Shown here: piece by piece, positions 1-9,585 of the stretch | Position numbering within the stretch: position 1 is the stretch's first letter | Layout: each line of letters begins with the position of its first letter | Source: an uncultured beta proteobacterium | GTDB lineage: Bacteria > Pseudomonadota > Gammaproteobacteria > Burkholderiales > Burkholderiaceae_C | Length of the DNA: 64,000 nucleotides | Assembly (NCBI GenBank): GCA_903886275.1 | Contig: CAISLN010000004.1 | Span: 1-64,000, forward strand | Reading direction: 5' to 3' | Notes under the pieces: generated by a model | What the model was told of the DNA's origin: nothing | Database searches by the model: none | The model's input: only the letters and a program-made list of their open reading frames with translations | Translations under genes and position numbers: made by a program

Positions 1-125
1 GTCTGATTCATCATCATCTCCAGTCGCACCACAAAGCGTGGCTGGAGATGAAACTATGCCGAGCGAAAATCGTCAACACCACCCGCAGCAAGGGCGCCGC
101 CACCATTACTCGGAATATTCCTGGA
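1..125 (-). mobile_element. Possible end of an insertion element that interrupts the recombinase; putative ORF start (ATGATGATGAATCAG...) at the window edge
   Basis: Recombinase homology stops abruptly at about 125-135; the minus strand then reads TGTCCAGGAATATTCCGAG... followed by an ATG near position 17. Family not determined. Confidence 0.35.
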
Positions 126-854
126 CACGGAATAGTGACGAAGCGTATGCATTGAGACGCGCTTGTCGATATCGGCCATGATCGCGGCATCGTGAATGGC
201 GCGGTTGAGCTGGCGTGTGGTCAAGGCGTCCAGAGGATCCATGCCCGGAAACAGCCAGCCACCGTCGAGCATCTTGCCCTGAGCACGGGCCACACGCCAC
301 CACACCCGCAGGCGCTCCAGCAGCACCGGAGAGAGCATGGCGTACCGGTCCTTGCGGCCTTTGCCCTGCTGCACACGCAGCGTCATGCGCTGGCTGTCTA
401 TGTCACTGGTCTTGAGTCCGACCACTTCGCTAACACGCAGCCCGGTGCCATAAGCCACTGACAGCGCAGTCTGGTGCTTGATGTGGGATACGCAGCCCAG
501 AAGCCGGGTCACCTCTTCCTTGCTCAAAACCACGGGCAACTTGCGCGGCACGCGCACCGACTGCATCTTGGCCATGGCCTCCGGACGACCCAGGGTGACC
601 GTGAACAGGAAGTTCAAGGCCACAACGGTGGCGTTGAGCGTAATCGGTGAAGTGCCCTTGTCCACCATGTCCAATTGGAACCGGCGCAGGTCTTCATCGG
701 TAGCGGTGTCCGGCGAATGGCCCAGGAACTTGGCGAACTTGCGTACCGCCCGGATGTAGGCGGCTTGAGTCTTGGGTGCGAGCGTACGCATTCGCATGTC
801 CTCCACCATGCGTTGGCGCAGTGGGGAGACGGTTGAAATCGATGATTGCATGAC
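54..854 (-). pseudogene. Tyrosine recombinase/integrase (IS91-associated XerC/D-like type), C-terminally truncated
   Basis: Translation has SAM-like N-domain and catalytic blocks (ALSVAYGTGLRVSEV, GKGRKDRYAMLS, MHTLRH), but after HTLRH it runs into unrelated sequence (YSVSRNIPSNGG...) and lacks the LLGH...Y terminal block. Start taken near MQSSIS; ORF track extends to 929. Confidence 0.75.
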
Positions 855-1112
855 GGTACTCCTGTTGTGGACGAGGCCAATTGCCTCAATACACAACATC
901 GACACAAACCATGCAGGCGCTAACCACACACGCCGGCTCGGAGATTACCGCGACAGCGGTTTAGTCCCTCGCGGCATTCCTGCCGATCACCTCACCGCCG
1001 CGTGTGACTGTGATGCGTCGAAGCTGCGCGCTGTGTCAGCCCCCGCGCGTCGGGACTTCCGGGCTGTGCCGAAGGCGTACCGCATCACCCGTTCCATGGC
1101 CAGGCCTTTGGA

Positions 1113-1679
1113 TCAGCGCTCCGTCACCGCCTGCCAAGTTCCCGGCGCAAGGCCGTCGAGCGTGTAGGGGCCAATGGCGGCGCGGATGAGGCGCAGGGTG
1201 GGGTGGCCCACGGCCGCCGTCATGCGGCGCACCTGGCGGTTGCGGCCTTCGCGGATGACCAGTTCGATCCAGGCCGTTGGCTTGTTCTGGCGTGTGCGGA
1301 TGGGCGGCTCGCGCTCCCACACTTTTGGTGGCGGCTCCAGCAGGCGGGCGCGGGCCGGCAGGGTCAGCCCGTCGTTGAGCTGCACACCATTGCACAGGGC
1401 CTGCAGCGCAGCCGCATTGGGCAGGCCCTCGACCTGGGTCCAGTAGGTCTTCTCCATCTTGAAGCGGGGATCGGCAATGCGGGCCTGCAACTGGCCGTCG
1501 CTGGTCAGCAGCAGCAGGCCTTCGCTATCGGCGTCGAGACGCCCCGCCACATAGACACCGGGCAGGGTGATGAAATCCTGCAGCCCACGCCAGCGCCCCT
1601 CGGGCGTGAACTGGCTGAGCACACCGTAGGGCTTGTTGAAGCGAATCAGCAGGGAGTTGTCGGGCACAGGGCGCTTCAA
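1113..1679 (-). CDS. rluE: 23S rRNA pseudouridine synthase, RluE-like
   Basis: FNKPYGVLSQF, AGRLDADSEGLLLLTSDG and REGRNRQVRRMTAAVGHPTLRL motifs of the RsuA/RluE family. Confidence 0.88.
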   Translation of the reverse strand: MKRPVPDNSLLIRFNKPYGVLSQFTPEGRWRGLQDFITLPGVYVAGRLDADSEGLLLLTSDGQLQARIADPRFKMEKTYWTQVEGLPNAAALQALCNGVQLNDGLTLPARARLLEPPPKVWEREPPIRTRQNKPTAWIELVIREGRNRQVRRMTAAVGHPTLRLIRAAIGPYTLDGLAPGTWQAVTER

Positions 1680-3718
1680 CTTGCCGCGTTGGGCCGGCCT
1701 ATCGCTTCGGCTACGAGGGTGGCCTGCAGCAGGCCGGTGTCGTCGCGCGCGTTCGGCATGTACTGCTTGGTGATGCTGAGTTTGACCTGCGGATGCGGCG
1801 CGCCCATGGCCACCACGGCGTCATGCGCGAGTTGTTGGGCAAAGGCCTGCGCCGTCTCTAGCGCCTCACGCACATCGGTGAACTGGCGCGTGCTGGCGCT
1901 GGAGTACAGGCGAAACAGGCCCGTGCCGTCGCCCATCACCTCCACCGTCACGCTGTGCGCCACCACGCCGGTGGCCGCGCCCACGGCATTGGCCACTTCG
2001 CAAAATTCCGGGAACCGCACCTCGCAACCCAGGCGGCGTTGCACCTCTTCGTAATAGACCTTGACCGGCCCACCCACGGCCACCACCGGGATGCTGGGCT
2101 TGAGGCTGACCGTGGCGAGGCCGAGTGCGCCCCTGCCCGAACAGACGGCGTTGGTGAGCGGGTTGTCGGCCATCTCCACGCCAAAAGCGGTTTGCAAAAT
2201 CGCCAGACCCGTCAGGCGCACGGTCTCGTCCCATACATCCTGGGCAAAGGAGCGGGTGCGCTCGGGCGTGGGCAGCTTCATGTCGCGCAGGCGGCAGGCC
2301 AGCTGCGTGGCCATGGTGGCGGCCTCCAACGACCAATTGGCCTGCAGGCCCAGCACATGCGACACATCCGAGGGCGTGAGGCTGCTGACCTGCACCAGGC
2401 CCTTGCGCTGCAGCGTGGCAATCGAGCGCTGCGAACTCAGCGAGGTGGCCAGTTTGCGCAGCGGTTGGGGCGCATGCGTGATGGTTTGCAGGGTTTCCAA
2501 CTCGCGTTGGCTAAGGCCGTTGTGTTCCTTGTCGCTGTCGGCAGAAAAAGGCAGCAGCACAAACTTGCCGTGCATGGAGCCACCGCCTTGCACATCGTCC
2601 AGATCGGCGCGCAGCATGGCCAGCACCGCAGGGTAGCGGGCAGCCACCAGCGACACCGGCGCCACGCGCTGTGGCCCCACCTGTATGCGGCCATTGGCAT
2701 GCAGCGTGATTTCGCTGTCGCCGCCCAGGCCTATGGTGCGCACGTCGATGGCGCGCACCATGGTGCGCCAGCCGCCGACCTCGGCACCTTCTTCCTTGAT
2801 CTTGGGGCGCCCATCTATCAGCAGCCCCAGATCCGTAGTGGTGCCGCCCATGTCCGACAGGATGAAGCTGTCCAACCCGCTGAGCCATTGCGCGCCCACC
2901 AGGCTGGCGGCAGGTCCCGACAGCACGGTTTCAATCGGGCGCGTGGCGACAGACTCAGCCAGCGCCAGCGAGCCATCGCCCTTGACGATCATCAGCGGGC
3001 ATTGGATGGAGAGTTGCGCCATGGCGCGTTGCACCGCGCTGATCAGGCCGGAGATGCGTGGAATCAGCCGCGCATTGAGCACGGCGGTTAGCGCCCGGCG
3101 CGGTGCGTCCAGCGCGGACGAGAGTTCGGTGGACAGGGTTACCGGCTTACCGGTGCGTGCCACGATGAGGTCGCGCGCCTCCTGCTCATGTGCGCCATTG
3201 CGCACGGCAAAGGCGCCCGCCACGGCAAAGGCGTCCACCCGGGCATTCATGGCCAGAAGGGCGGCTTCCAGGGCTTCGATGTCCAGCGGACAGACCGCGT
3301 CGCCATTGTGGTGGTGGCCGCCGGAGATGGACGCGATGGGAATCTCGGGGAAGGCCTTGGCAATGCCGGTGCGCTCGACCATGGCGGCATCAAAGCCGAT
3401 CAGGATCACACCGGTGGCGCTGCCGTGGCCCTCGACCACGGCGTTGGTGGCCAGGGTGGTGGACACCGACACCATCGCAATGTTTTGCGGCGGGATGTCG
3501 TGTGACAGTTTGGCCAGGGCTTGCGTGATGGCCTCGGCCACACCCACGGCCAGGTCGCCCTTGGTGGTGATGGCCTTGGCGGTGGCAATGATGCGGTGGC
3601 CGCGTGCCTCGATGATGGCCGCGTCCGTATAGGTGCCGCCGGTGTCTACGCCGATCAGGTAGCTGGTGTTGGCGGCACCAGACTCACTCTCTGCTTGATC
3701 GCTCTGGCCCGGCCTCAC
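1676..3718 (-). CDS. Hydantoinase/oxoprolinase family protein (ASKHA-type ATPase fold)
   Basis: YLIGVDTGGTYTDAAII N-terminus, SDMGGTTTDLGLL phosphate-binding motif, AVGGPVKVYYEEV; overlaps the upstream gene by ATGA. Confidence 0.88.
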   Translation of the reverse strand: MRPGQSDQAESESGAANTSYLIGVDTGGTYTDAAIIEARGHRIIATAKAITTKGDLAVGVAEAITQALAKLSHDIPPQNIAMVSVSTTLATNAVVEGHGSATGVILIGFDAAMVERTGIAKAFPEIPIASISGGHHHNGDAVCPLDIEALEAALLAMNARVDAFAVAGAFAVRNGAHEQEARDLIVARTGKPVTLSTELSSALDAPRRALTAVLNARLIPRISGLISAVQRAMAQLSIQCPLMIVKGDGSLALAESVATRPIETVLSGPAASLVGAQWLSGLDSFILSDMGGTTTDLGLLIDGRPKIKEEGAEVGGWRTMVRAIDVRTIGLGGDSEITLHANGRIQVGPQRVAPVSLVAARYPAVLAMLRADLDDVQGGGSMHGKFVLLPFSADSDKEHNGLSQRELETLQTITHAPQPLRKLATSLSSQRSIATLQRKGLVQVSSLTPSDVSHVLGLQANWSLEAATMATQLACRLRDMKLPTPERTRSFAQDVWDETVRLTGLAILQTAFGVEMADNPLTNAVCSGRGALGLATVSLKPSIPVVAVGGPVKVYYEEVQRRLGCEVRFPEFCEVANAVGAATGVVAHSVTVEVMGDGTGLFRLYSSASTRQFTDVREALETAQAFAQQLAHDAVVAMGAPHPQVKLSITKQYMPNARDDTGLLQATLVAEAIGRPNAAS

Positions 3719-4806
3719 GACGCGGACTTGTCGGCTTCGCCTGCTGCGGCTGCGCTTGCACTGCGCCGGCCGCGACCCCGGTTGAGGTTGGCACCTGCTG
3801 CGGCGCCGCCGGCACGGCTTTGCTCACCGCCCCATTGGGCGCGGGCGCCGGTGGAGATCTCGCCCAGGGCGCCCACCACTTCGTCAATGCCGGGTGCTGT
3901 GCCCTTGGTGTGCGCGTCCAGCGCATCCTTCATGGCGCGCAAATGTTTGGCGCTGGTGCCGCAGCAGCCGCCAATGATGCGCGCGCCCGAGTCCAGCGCC
4001 ATTCTGGCGTAGATGCTCATCAGCTCGGGCGTGCCGTTGTAGACGATGCTGCCGTCCACATACTGCGGGATGCCGCAGTTGCCCTTGGCCACCAGCACCA
4101 CGTCCGGGCCCATGGCGGCGGACAGGTTGTGGATGCAGGCCACCATTTCGGAAGCGCCCACACCGCAGTTGCTGCCGCAGGCCGCCAGGCGCGGCGACAG
4201 GGTCTTTTCGATCTCGGAAAAATCGCTGGGCGAGATGCCCATCATCGAGCGGCCATTGGTGTCAAAGCTCAAGGTGCAGACCACCGGCAGGCCGACCGAA
4301 CCGGCACCGGCCACGGCGGCTTCGACCTCTTCACGCGAAGACATGGTCTCGATCCACAGCACATCGGCGCCACCGGCGGCCAGGGCGCGGGCCTGCTCGG
4401 CAAAGGCGGCTTGTGCCAGTTCCTTGCTCAAGGGGCCAATCGGCTCCATGATTTCTCCGGTGGGGCCTATGCTGCCGGCCACCACCACGGTGCGCCCGCT
4501 GGCGTCGGCCACCTCGCGCGCAATTCGGGCGGCGGCGGTGTTGAGTTCGGCCACGCGGCCCTGCGCCTTGTGTAATTTGAGGCGGTATTGGGTGCCGCCA
4601 AAGCTGTTGGTCAGGATGATGTCGGCGCCGGCCTCGACAAAGCTCTGGTGCAGCTTGGCAATGCGCTCGGGGTGCTCGGTGTTCCACAGCTCCGGTGCGT
4701 CGCCCGACATCAGGCCCATGTCAAACAGGTTGCTGCCGGTGGCGCCGTCGGCCAGCAGCCAGGGACGTGTGGCGAGGAGTTGGGTAAAGCGGTTGGTGGT
4801 GGTCAT
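3715..4806 (-). CDS. Homocysteine S-methyltransferase family protein, betaine-homocysteine methyltransferase (BMT)-like
   Basis: LLADGATGSNLFDMGL, TNSFGGTQYRL, Zn-ligand motifs GSNCGVG and GGCCGT; Arg/Gly/Ser-rich C-terminal tail. Confidence 0.85.
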   Translation of the reverse strand: MTTTNRFTQLLATRPWLLADGATGSNLFDMGLMSGDAPELWNTEHPERIAKLHQSFVEAGADIILTNSFGGTQYRLKLHKAQGRVAELNTAAARIAREVADASGRTVVVAGSIGPTGEIMEPIGPLSKELAQAAFAEQARALAAGGADVLWIETMSSREEVEAAVAGAGSVGLPVVCTLSFDTNGRSMMGISPSDFSEIEKTLSPRLAACGSNCGVGASEMVACIHNLSAAMGPDVVLVAKGNCGIPQYVDGSIVYNGTPELMSIYARMALDSGARIIGGCCGTSAKHLRAMKDALDAHTKGTAPGIDEVVGALGEISTGARAQWGGEQSRAGGAAAGANLNRGRGRRSASAAAAGEADKSAS

Positions 4807-4929
4807 GGAATGGGCTTGCGCAGGCAGTTGCGCTTGAAAGTGGCGGCAGGCACCGATTTTGCCTTAGTAGGAATGGCCTTGACGCCAGCGGCCCTGCAGG
4901 GCCCGGTTCAGGCCAAAGTTATTTAACTT

Positions 4930-4959
4930 TTGACAGCGCAAATTGGCGCGACCTAGAAT
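4930..4959 (+). promoter_or_regulatory. Sigma-70-like promoter for the CZB gene
   Basis: TTGACA, 18 bp spacer, TAGAAT, about 40 bp upstream of the ATG at 5000. Confidence 0.5.
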
Positions 4960-4999
4960 TCTTTGCCGCACCAATTGTTGTGCGATGGGGAGAATAGGC

Positions 5000-5347
5000 A
5001 TGGACCTCGACAAAGAAATCCTGGCGCACTGCGAGTGGAGACGCAACCTCAAAGCGGCCATTTCCTACCAGGGCCAACTAGACGCAGCCACCTTGGGGCG
5101 TGACGATTGTTGCTCCTTTGGCAAGTGGCTGCATGGCGAGGGTGCGCAGCACTATGGCAAGAACATCGGCTTTACCAACCTGGTGCAAAAGCACAGGGAC
5201 TTTCACAAAGAGGCCGGCAAGGTCGCCAGCGCCATCAATGCCCGTCACTTCGAAGAGGCCCGCCGCATGATCGAACCCGCCAGCGCCTTTGGCGCCGCTT
5301 CGCTGGCGATGGATGTGGCAGGGAGCGCCCTGCTGAGCATGGCTTAA
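5000..5347 (+). CDS. Stand-alone CZB (chemoreceptor zinc-binding) domain protein
   Basis: HCEWRRNL, DDCCSFGKWLHGEGAQHYG and KHRDFHKEAGKVA match the CZB His/Cys pattern; no MCP or GGDEF domain attached. Confidence 0.8.
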   Translation: MDLDKEILAHCEWRRNLKAAISYQGQLDAATLGRDDCCSFGKWLHGEGAQHYGKNIGFTNLVQKHRDFHKEAGKVASAINARHFEEARRMIEPASAFGAASLAMDVAGSALLSMA

Positions 5348-7008
5348 CGCTGGCGCGTTTGCCAGTTTGGATGCACCCAGGCCGGGGCTGGCGAGGGCGC
5401 CAACGCAAGGCCTTTGATCGCATCGGCAATCTTCTCGGCCATCATGATGGTGGGCACATTCAGGTTCCCGCTGACCACCAGCGGCATGATGGACGCATCC
5501 ACCACCCGCAAATTCTGCACGCCGTGCACCCGGCCCTGGCCGTCCACGACCGCCATGTCACCTTCACCCATGGCACAGGTGCAACTGGGGTGGTAGGCGG
5601 TCTCGGCACTGGCGCGGATATGGGCATCTATTTGCGCGTCGGTCTGCACCTCTTTGCCCGGTGAAATCTCTTCACCACGGAAGGCATCAAAGGCCTTTTG
5701 CGCAAACACCTCACGCGTCAGACGGATGGCGGCGCGGAATTCCTTTTTGTCCTGCTCGGTGCTCAGGTAGTTGAACAGAACGGTGGGCGCGTCGAGCGCG
5801 CTGTTTGTCTTGATGCGCACATGGCCACGGCTGCCCGAGCGCATGGGCCCCACATGGGCCTGAAAGCCGTGTCCCTCCACCGGCGACTTGCCGTCGTAGC
5901 GCACCGCCATGGGTAAAAAGTGGTACTGCAGGTCCGGGTGCTTGACGCCGGGCGCACTGCGGATAAAGCCGCCCGACTCGAAATGGTTGGTGGCTCCCAG
6001 GCCGGTGCCCAACAGCGCCCACTCCACCCCAATGGCCGCCATCGTCAGCGGCTTGGTGGCGGCATACAGGGTGATGGGCTGCTTGCAGGCGTACTGCACA
6101 TAGGTTTCCATATGGTCCTGCAGGTTCTCGCCCACGCCCGGGACGTCGGCCACCATCTCAATGCCTAGCGGCTTGAGGTGCTCCGGGTTGCCGATGCCGG
6201 AGAGCTGCAGCAACTGCGGCGAGTTGATGGCGCCGCCACTCAAAATGACTTCGCGCCTTGCATGAAACTGCACACGCTTGCCGTCCTGCTCGACCTCGAC
6301 GCCGATGGCGCGGGGTTCGGTCGCGCTGTGTTCAAACAGCAAGCGCATGGCCAGCGTATTGGGTTGCAGCATGACATTGCCGCGCTTAAGCGCCGGGCGC
6401 AAATAGCCCATGGCCGTGCTCCAGCGCCTGCCCTTGTAGGTGGTCATGTCCATGGGCCCGAAGCCCTCTTGCTGGTAGCCGTTCATGTCGGCCGTGTAGG
6501 GATAGCCGGCCTGCTGCCCCGCCTCGATAAAGGCGTTGTAGAGCGGGTTCTTGCACTCGCCGGTGTGCACATGCAGCGGCCCCTCGCTGCCACGGTAGTC
6601 ATCGCCACCGACCTCGCGCGTCTCGGCTTTTTTGAAATAGGGCAGGCAGTGGGCATAGGTCCAATCTGGCAGGCCATGCTTCTCGGCCCAGCCGTTGTAG
6701 TCCTGCGCGTTGCCGCGTATATAGACCATGCCGTTGATGCTGCTCGATCCGCCAATGGTTTTGCCGCGCGGGCAGTGCACGCGCCGCTGGTCCAGGAAGG
6801 GCTCAGGCTCAGACTGGTACATCCACGTATAGCGCGGGTTGGCCATGGGGTAGGCAAAGCCGCTGGGCATGTGGATAAAGAGGTTGTGGTCCATGGGCCC
6901 GGCCTCGATCACCAAGATCTTGGTGTTCAGGTCCTCGCCCAGGCGGTAAGCCAGCACGCTGCCGGCCGAACCGGCGCCGATGATGATGTAGTCGTATTTT
7001 GTTTGCAT
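5344..7008 (-). CDS. betA: Choline dehydrogenase (GMC oxidoreductase)
   Basis: YDYIIIGAGSAGSVLAYRL FAD motif, GGSSSINGMVYIRGNAQDYNGWAE, C-terminal GMC signature; adjacent to betB. Confidence 0.9.
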   Translation of the reverse strand: MQTKYDYIIIGAGSAGSVLAYRLGEDLNTKILVIEAGPMDHNLFIHMPSGFAYPMANPRYTWMYQSEPEPFLDQRRVHCPRGKTIGGSSSINGMVYIRGNAQDYNGWAEKHGLPDWTYAHCLPYFKKAETREVGGDDYRGSEGPLHVHTGECKNPLYNAFIEAGQQAGYPYTADMNGYQQEGFGPMDMTTYKGRRWSTAMGYLRPALKRGNVMLQPNTLAMRLLFEHSATEPRAIGVEVEQDGKRVQFHARREVILSGGAINSPQLLQLSGIGNPEHLKPLGIEMVADVPGVGENLQDHMETYVQYACKQPITLYAATKPLTMAAIGVEWALLGTGLGATNHFESGGFIRSAPGVKHPDLQYHFLPMAVRYDGKSPVEGHGFQAHVGPMRSGSRGHVRIKTNSALDAPTVLFNYLSTEQDKKEFRAAIRLTREVFAQKAFDAFRGEEISPGKEVQTDAQIDAHIRASAETAYHPSCTCAMGEGDMAVVDGQGRVHGVQNLRVVDASIMPLVVSGNLNVPTIMMAEKIADAIKGLALAPSPAPAWVHPNWQTRQR

Positions 7009-7052
7009 AAACGGATTTCCCTGCCTGTCTCTCTCTGGTGCTTGCGCGTCCA

Positions 7053-8510
7053 TCAACGGTAACCGGTTGCCACCTCGCCCATTTCCACATACACCGTCTT
7101 CAACTGCGTGTAGTGGTCGAGTGCCGCCATGCTGTTCTCGGAGCCTATGCCGGACTCGCCTACGCCGCCAAAAGGCATTTCGATCGGAGAGATGTTGTAG
7201 TTGTTGATCCAGCAAATGCCGGCCTTGAGCGCTGCTGCCACGCGGTGGCCCTTTTGCAGATTCGTGGTGAAGACACCGGCGGCCAGGCCGAAGCGCGTGT
7301 TGTTGGCGCGCTCTATCGCTTCTGCCTCAGTGTCAAAAGTCAGCATGGACAGCACCGGGCCGAAGATCTCTTCGCGCACGATCTGCATGTCGTCGGTGCA
7401 GTCGGCAAAGATGGTGGGCTCGACAAAGTTGCCCGACAGACCCGCCACCTGTGCCAACTTGCCGCCGGTTACCAGCGTGGCGCCTTCACGCAGGCCGCTG
7501 GCAATGTAGTCCATCACCTTGGCCGTGTGGGCCTGCGAAATCAGCGCGCCGACTTCGGTCTCGGGATGCATCGGGTTGCCCACGCGCAGCAATTGCGTGC
7601 GCTCTTTCAGGCGCGCCAGGAACTTGTCGGCAATGCCGCGCTGCACGAAGACGCGGCTGCAGTTGGTGCAGACCTCGCCTTGCGTATAAAAGTTGCCCAT
7701 CATGGCAGCGGCCACGGCCTGCTCCAGATCGGCGTCGTCAAAAATGAGCAGGGGCGACTTGCCGCCCAGCTCCATGGTCACGCGCTTCAAGGTGCCCGCA
7801 GCGGTCTGCATCACCTTCTTGCCGGTGGGCACCGAGCCGGTGACAGACACCTTGGCCACTCCGGGGTGTGCCGCCAGCATGGCGCCGGTGGCACCGCGCC
7901 CCTGCAGCACATTGAAGACGCCCGGTGGCACGCCGGCCTCTAGATAGATTTCGGCCAACTTCACGGCGGTGGCCGGCGTCAGCTCAGACGGTTTGAAAAT
8001 CATGGCATTGCCAGCGGCCAGTGCGGGGGCCGATTTCCAGCAGGCAATTTGCAGCGGATAGTTCCACGCGCCAATGCCCACGCACACGCCGAGCGGCTCC
8101 TTGCGGGTGTAGGCGAAGGCGTTTTTGAGCGGGTATTGCTGACCGGTCAGCGTGGCCGCTGCTCCGGCAAAGTATTCGATGCAGTCGGCGCCACTTGCCA
8201 CGTCCACCACCAGGGCTTCTTGCAGCGGCTTGCCGCAGTCCTGCACTTCGATGGCGGCGAGCTCGTCATTGCGGCTGCGCAAAATGTCCACCGCGCGGCG
8301 CAGGATGCGGCCCCTTTCGGTGGCGGTCATCGCGGACCAAACCAGGAAGCCGGCTTGGGCGGCAACAACTGCCGCATCGACATCTGCTTGGCTCGCGTCA
8401 TAGACGGCGGCAAAGGCCTGGCCGGTGGCCGGGTTGATGGACTCGAACCGCTCGCCACCACCCTGCACATGCAGGCCGTTGATAAAACTGGAAATCAAAA
8501 CTTCGTTCAT
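7053..8510 (-). CDS. betB: Betaine-aldehyde dehydrogenase
   Basis: ALDH motifs: [53 protein letters not shown]; adjacent to betA. Confidence 0.9.
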   Translation of the reverse strand: MNEVLISSFINGLHVQGGGERFESINPATGQAFAAVYDASQADVDAAVVAAQAGFLVWSAMTATERGRILRRAVDILRSRNDELAAIEVQDCGKPLQEALVVDVASGADCIEYFAGAAATLTGQQYPLKNAFAYTRKEPLGVCVGIGAWNYPLQIACWKSAPALAAGNAMIFKPSELTPATAVKLAEIYLEAGVPPGVFNVLQGRGATGAMLAAHPGVAKVSVTGSVPTGKKVMQTAAGTLKRVTMELGGKSPLLIFDDADLEQAVAAAMMGNFYTQGEVCTNCSRVFVQRGIADKFLARLKERTQLLRVGNPMHPETEVGALISQAHTAKVMDYIASGLREGATLVTGGKLAQVAGLSGNFVEPTIFADCTDDMQIVREEIFGPVLSMLTFDTEAEAIERANNTRFGLAAGVFTTNLQKGHRVAAALKAGICWINNYNISPIEMPFGGVGESGIGSENSMAALDHYTQLKTVYVEMGEVATGYR

Positions 8511-8613
8511 AGCGGTCCTTGCGCGGCAGTGCCAAACGGCAACTCAAAAAACAACTCCGACCGGGGTCGCAGTGGTGGCGGCAGACGCCCCTCTAGGAAT
8601 CTGCCGCTTTGGC

Positions 8614-9552
8614 TTACTTGGCCAATGCTGCCTTGACCGCATCGAGTCCAGGCTTGCCGTCCAGCGTGGTCACGCCAACCAGCCATTTGTCCAGCGTGGC
8701 CGGGTTCTTGGCCAGGAAATCCTTGGCGGCCTTGTTGGGCTTGACCTTCTTCAGGATAGGGCCCATTACTTGGTTTTCGATGTCGGTGCTGAACTGCAGG
8801 TTCTTCAGCAGCGCGTAGACGTTGGGGCACTTCTTCTCATAGGAGGGAGGAATGGCGGTGTAGACCTTGGCCTCGCCCAGGTTGGGTCCGAAGACATCGT
8901 CGCCACCCGACAGGTAGCTCATCTTCATCTGCACATTCATGGGGTGCGGCTCCCAGCCCAGGAACACGATGGCCTGGTCCTTCTTGATGGCGCGCTGGGC
9001 TTCGATCAGCATGCCGGCCTCAGACGATTCGACCATCTTGAAACTCTTGAGGCCAAACTTGTTGTCCTTGATCATGCCGGCGATCAGCGCATTGCCGTCG
9101 TTGCCGGGCTCGATGCCGTAGATCTTGCCGCCCAGTTCCTTCTCGAACTTGGCGATGTCGGCAAAGGTTTTGAGGCCCTTGTCAAACAGGTAGGTGGGCA
9201 CGGCCAGGGTGTACTTGGCGCCGACCAGATTGGGGGCGTCTAGCACCTTGATGTCGCCCGATTTGACGAAGGGTTCGATCTGCGGCGTCATGGAGGGGTT
9301 CCAGTAACCCAGGAAGACGTCGATCTGTTTTTTCTTCATGCCAGCAAAAGCGATTGGGATGGAGGCAATGGTCACCGTGGGCTTGTAGCCCAGGCCTTCG
9401 AGCACGACGGAGGCCATGCCGGTGGTGGCAGCGATGTCGCTCCAGCCCACATCGGCAAAACGCACGGTCTTGCAACTGGCGTCATCGGCCATTGCGGTTT
9501 GGGCGCTCAGGGCGGCGATGGCGGCGAGGATTCCGGCTACTTGTCTCTTCAT
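8614..9552 (-). CDS. Choline/glycine betaine ABC transporter substrate-binding protein (ChoX/ProX/OpuAC-like)
   Basis: Signal peptide, then CKTVRFADVGWSDIAATTGMASVVLEGLGYKPT and FLGYWNPSM, VFLGWEPHPMN. Confidence 0.88.
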   Translation of the reverse strand: MKRQVAGILAAIAALSAQTAMADDASCKTVRFADVGWSDIAATTGMASVVLEGLGYKPTVTIASIPIAFAGMKKKQIDVFLGYWNPSMTPQIEPFVKSGDIKVLDAPNLVGAKYTLAVPTYLFDKGLKTFADIAKFEKELGGKIYGIEPGNDGNALIAGMIKDNKFGLKSFKMVESSEAGMLIEAQRAIKKDQAIVFLGWEPHPMNVQMKMSYLSGGDDVFGPNLGEAKVYTAIPPSYEKKCPNVYALLKNLQFSTDIENQVMGPILKKVKPNKAAKDFLAKNPATLDKWLVGVTTLDGKPGLDAVKAALAK

Positions 9553-9585
9553 ATTTTTGCTCCTGTTAAAAAACGACTCACGCAC

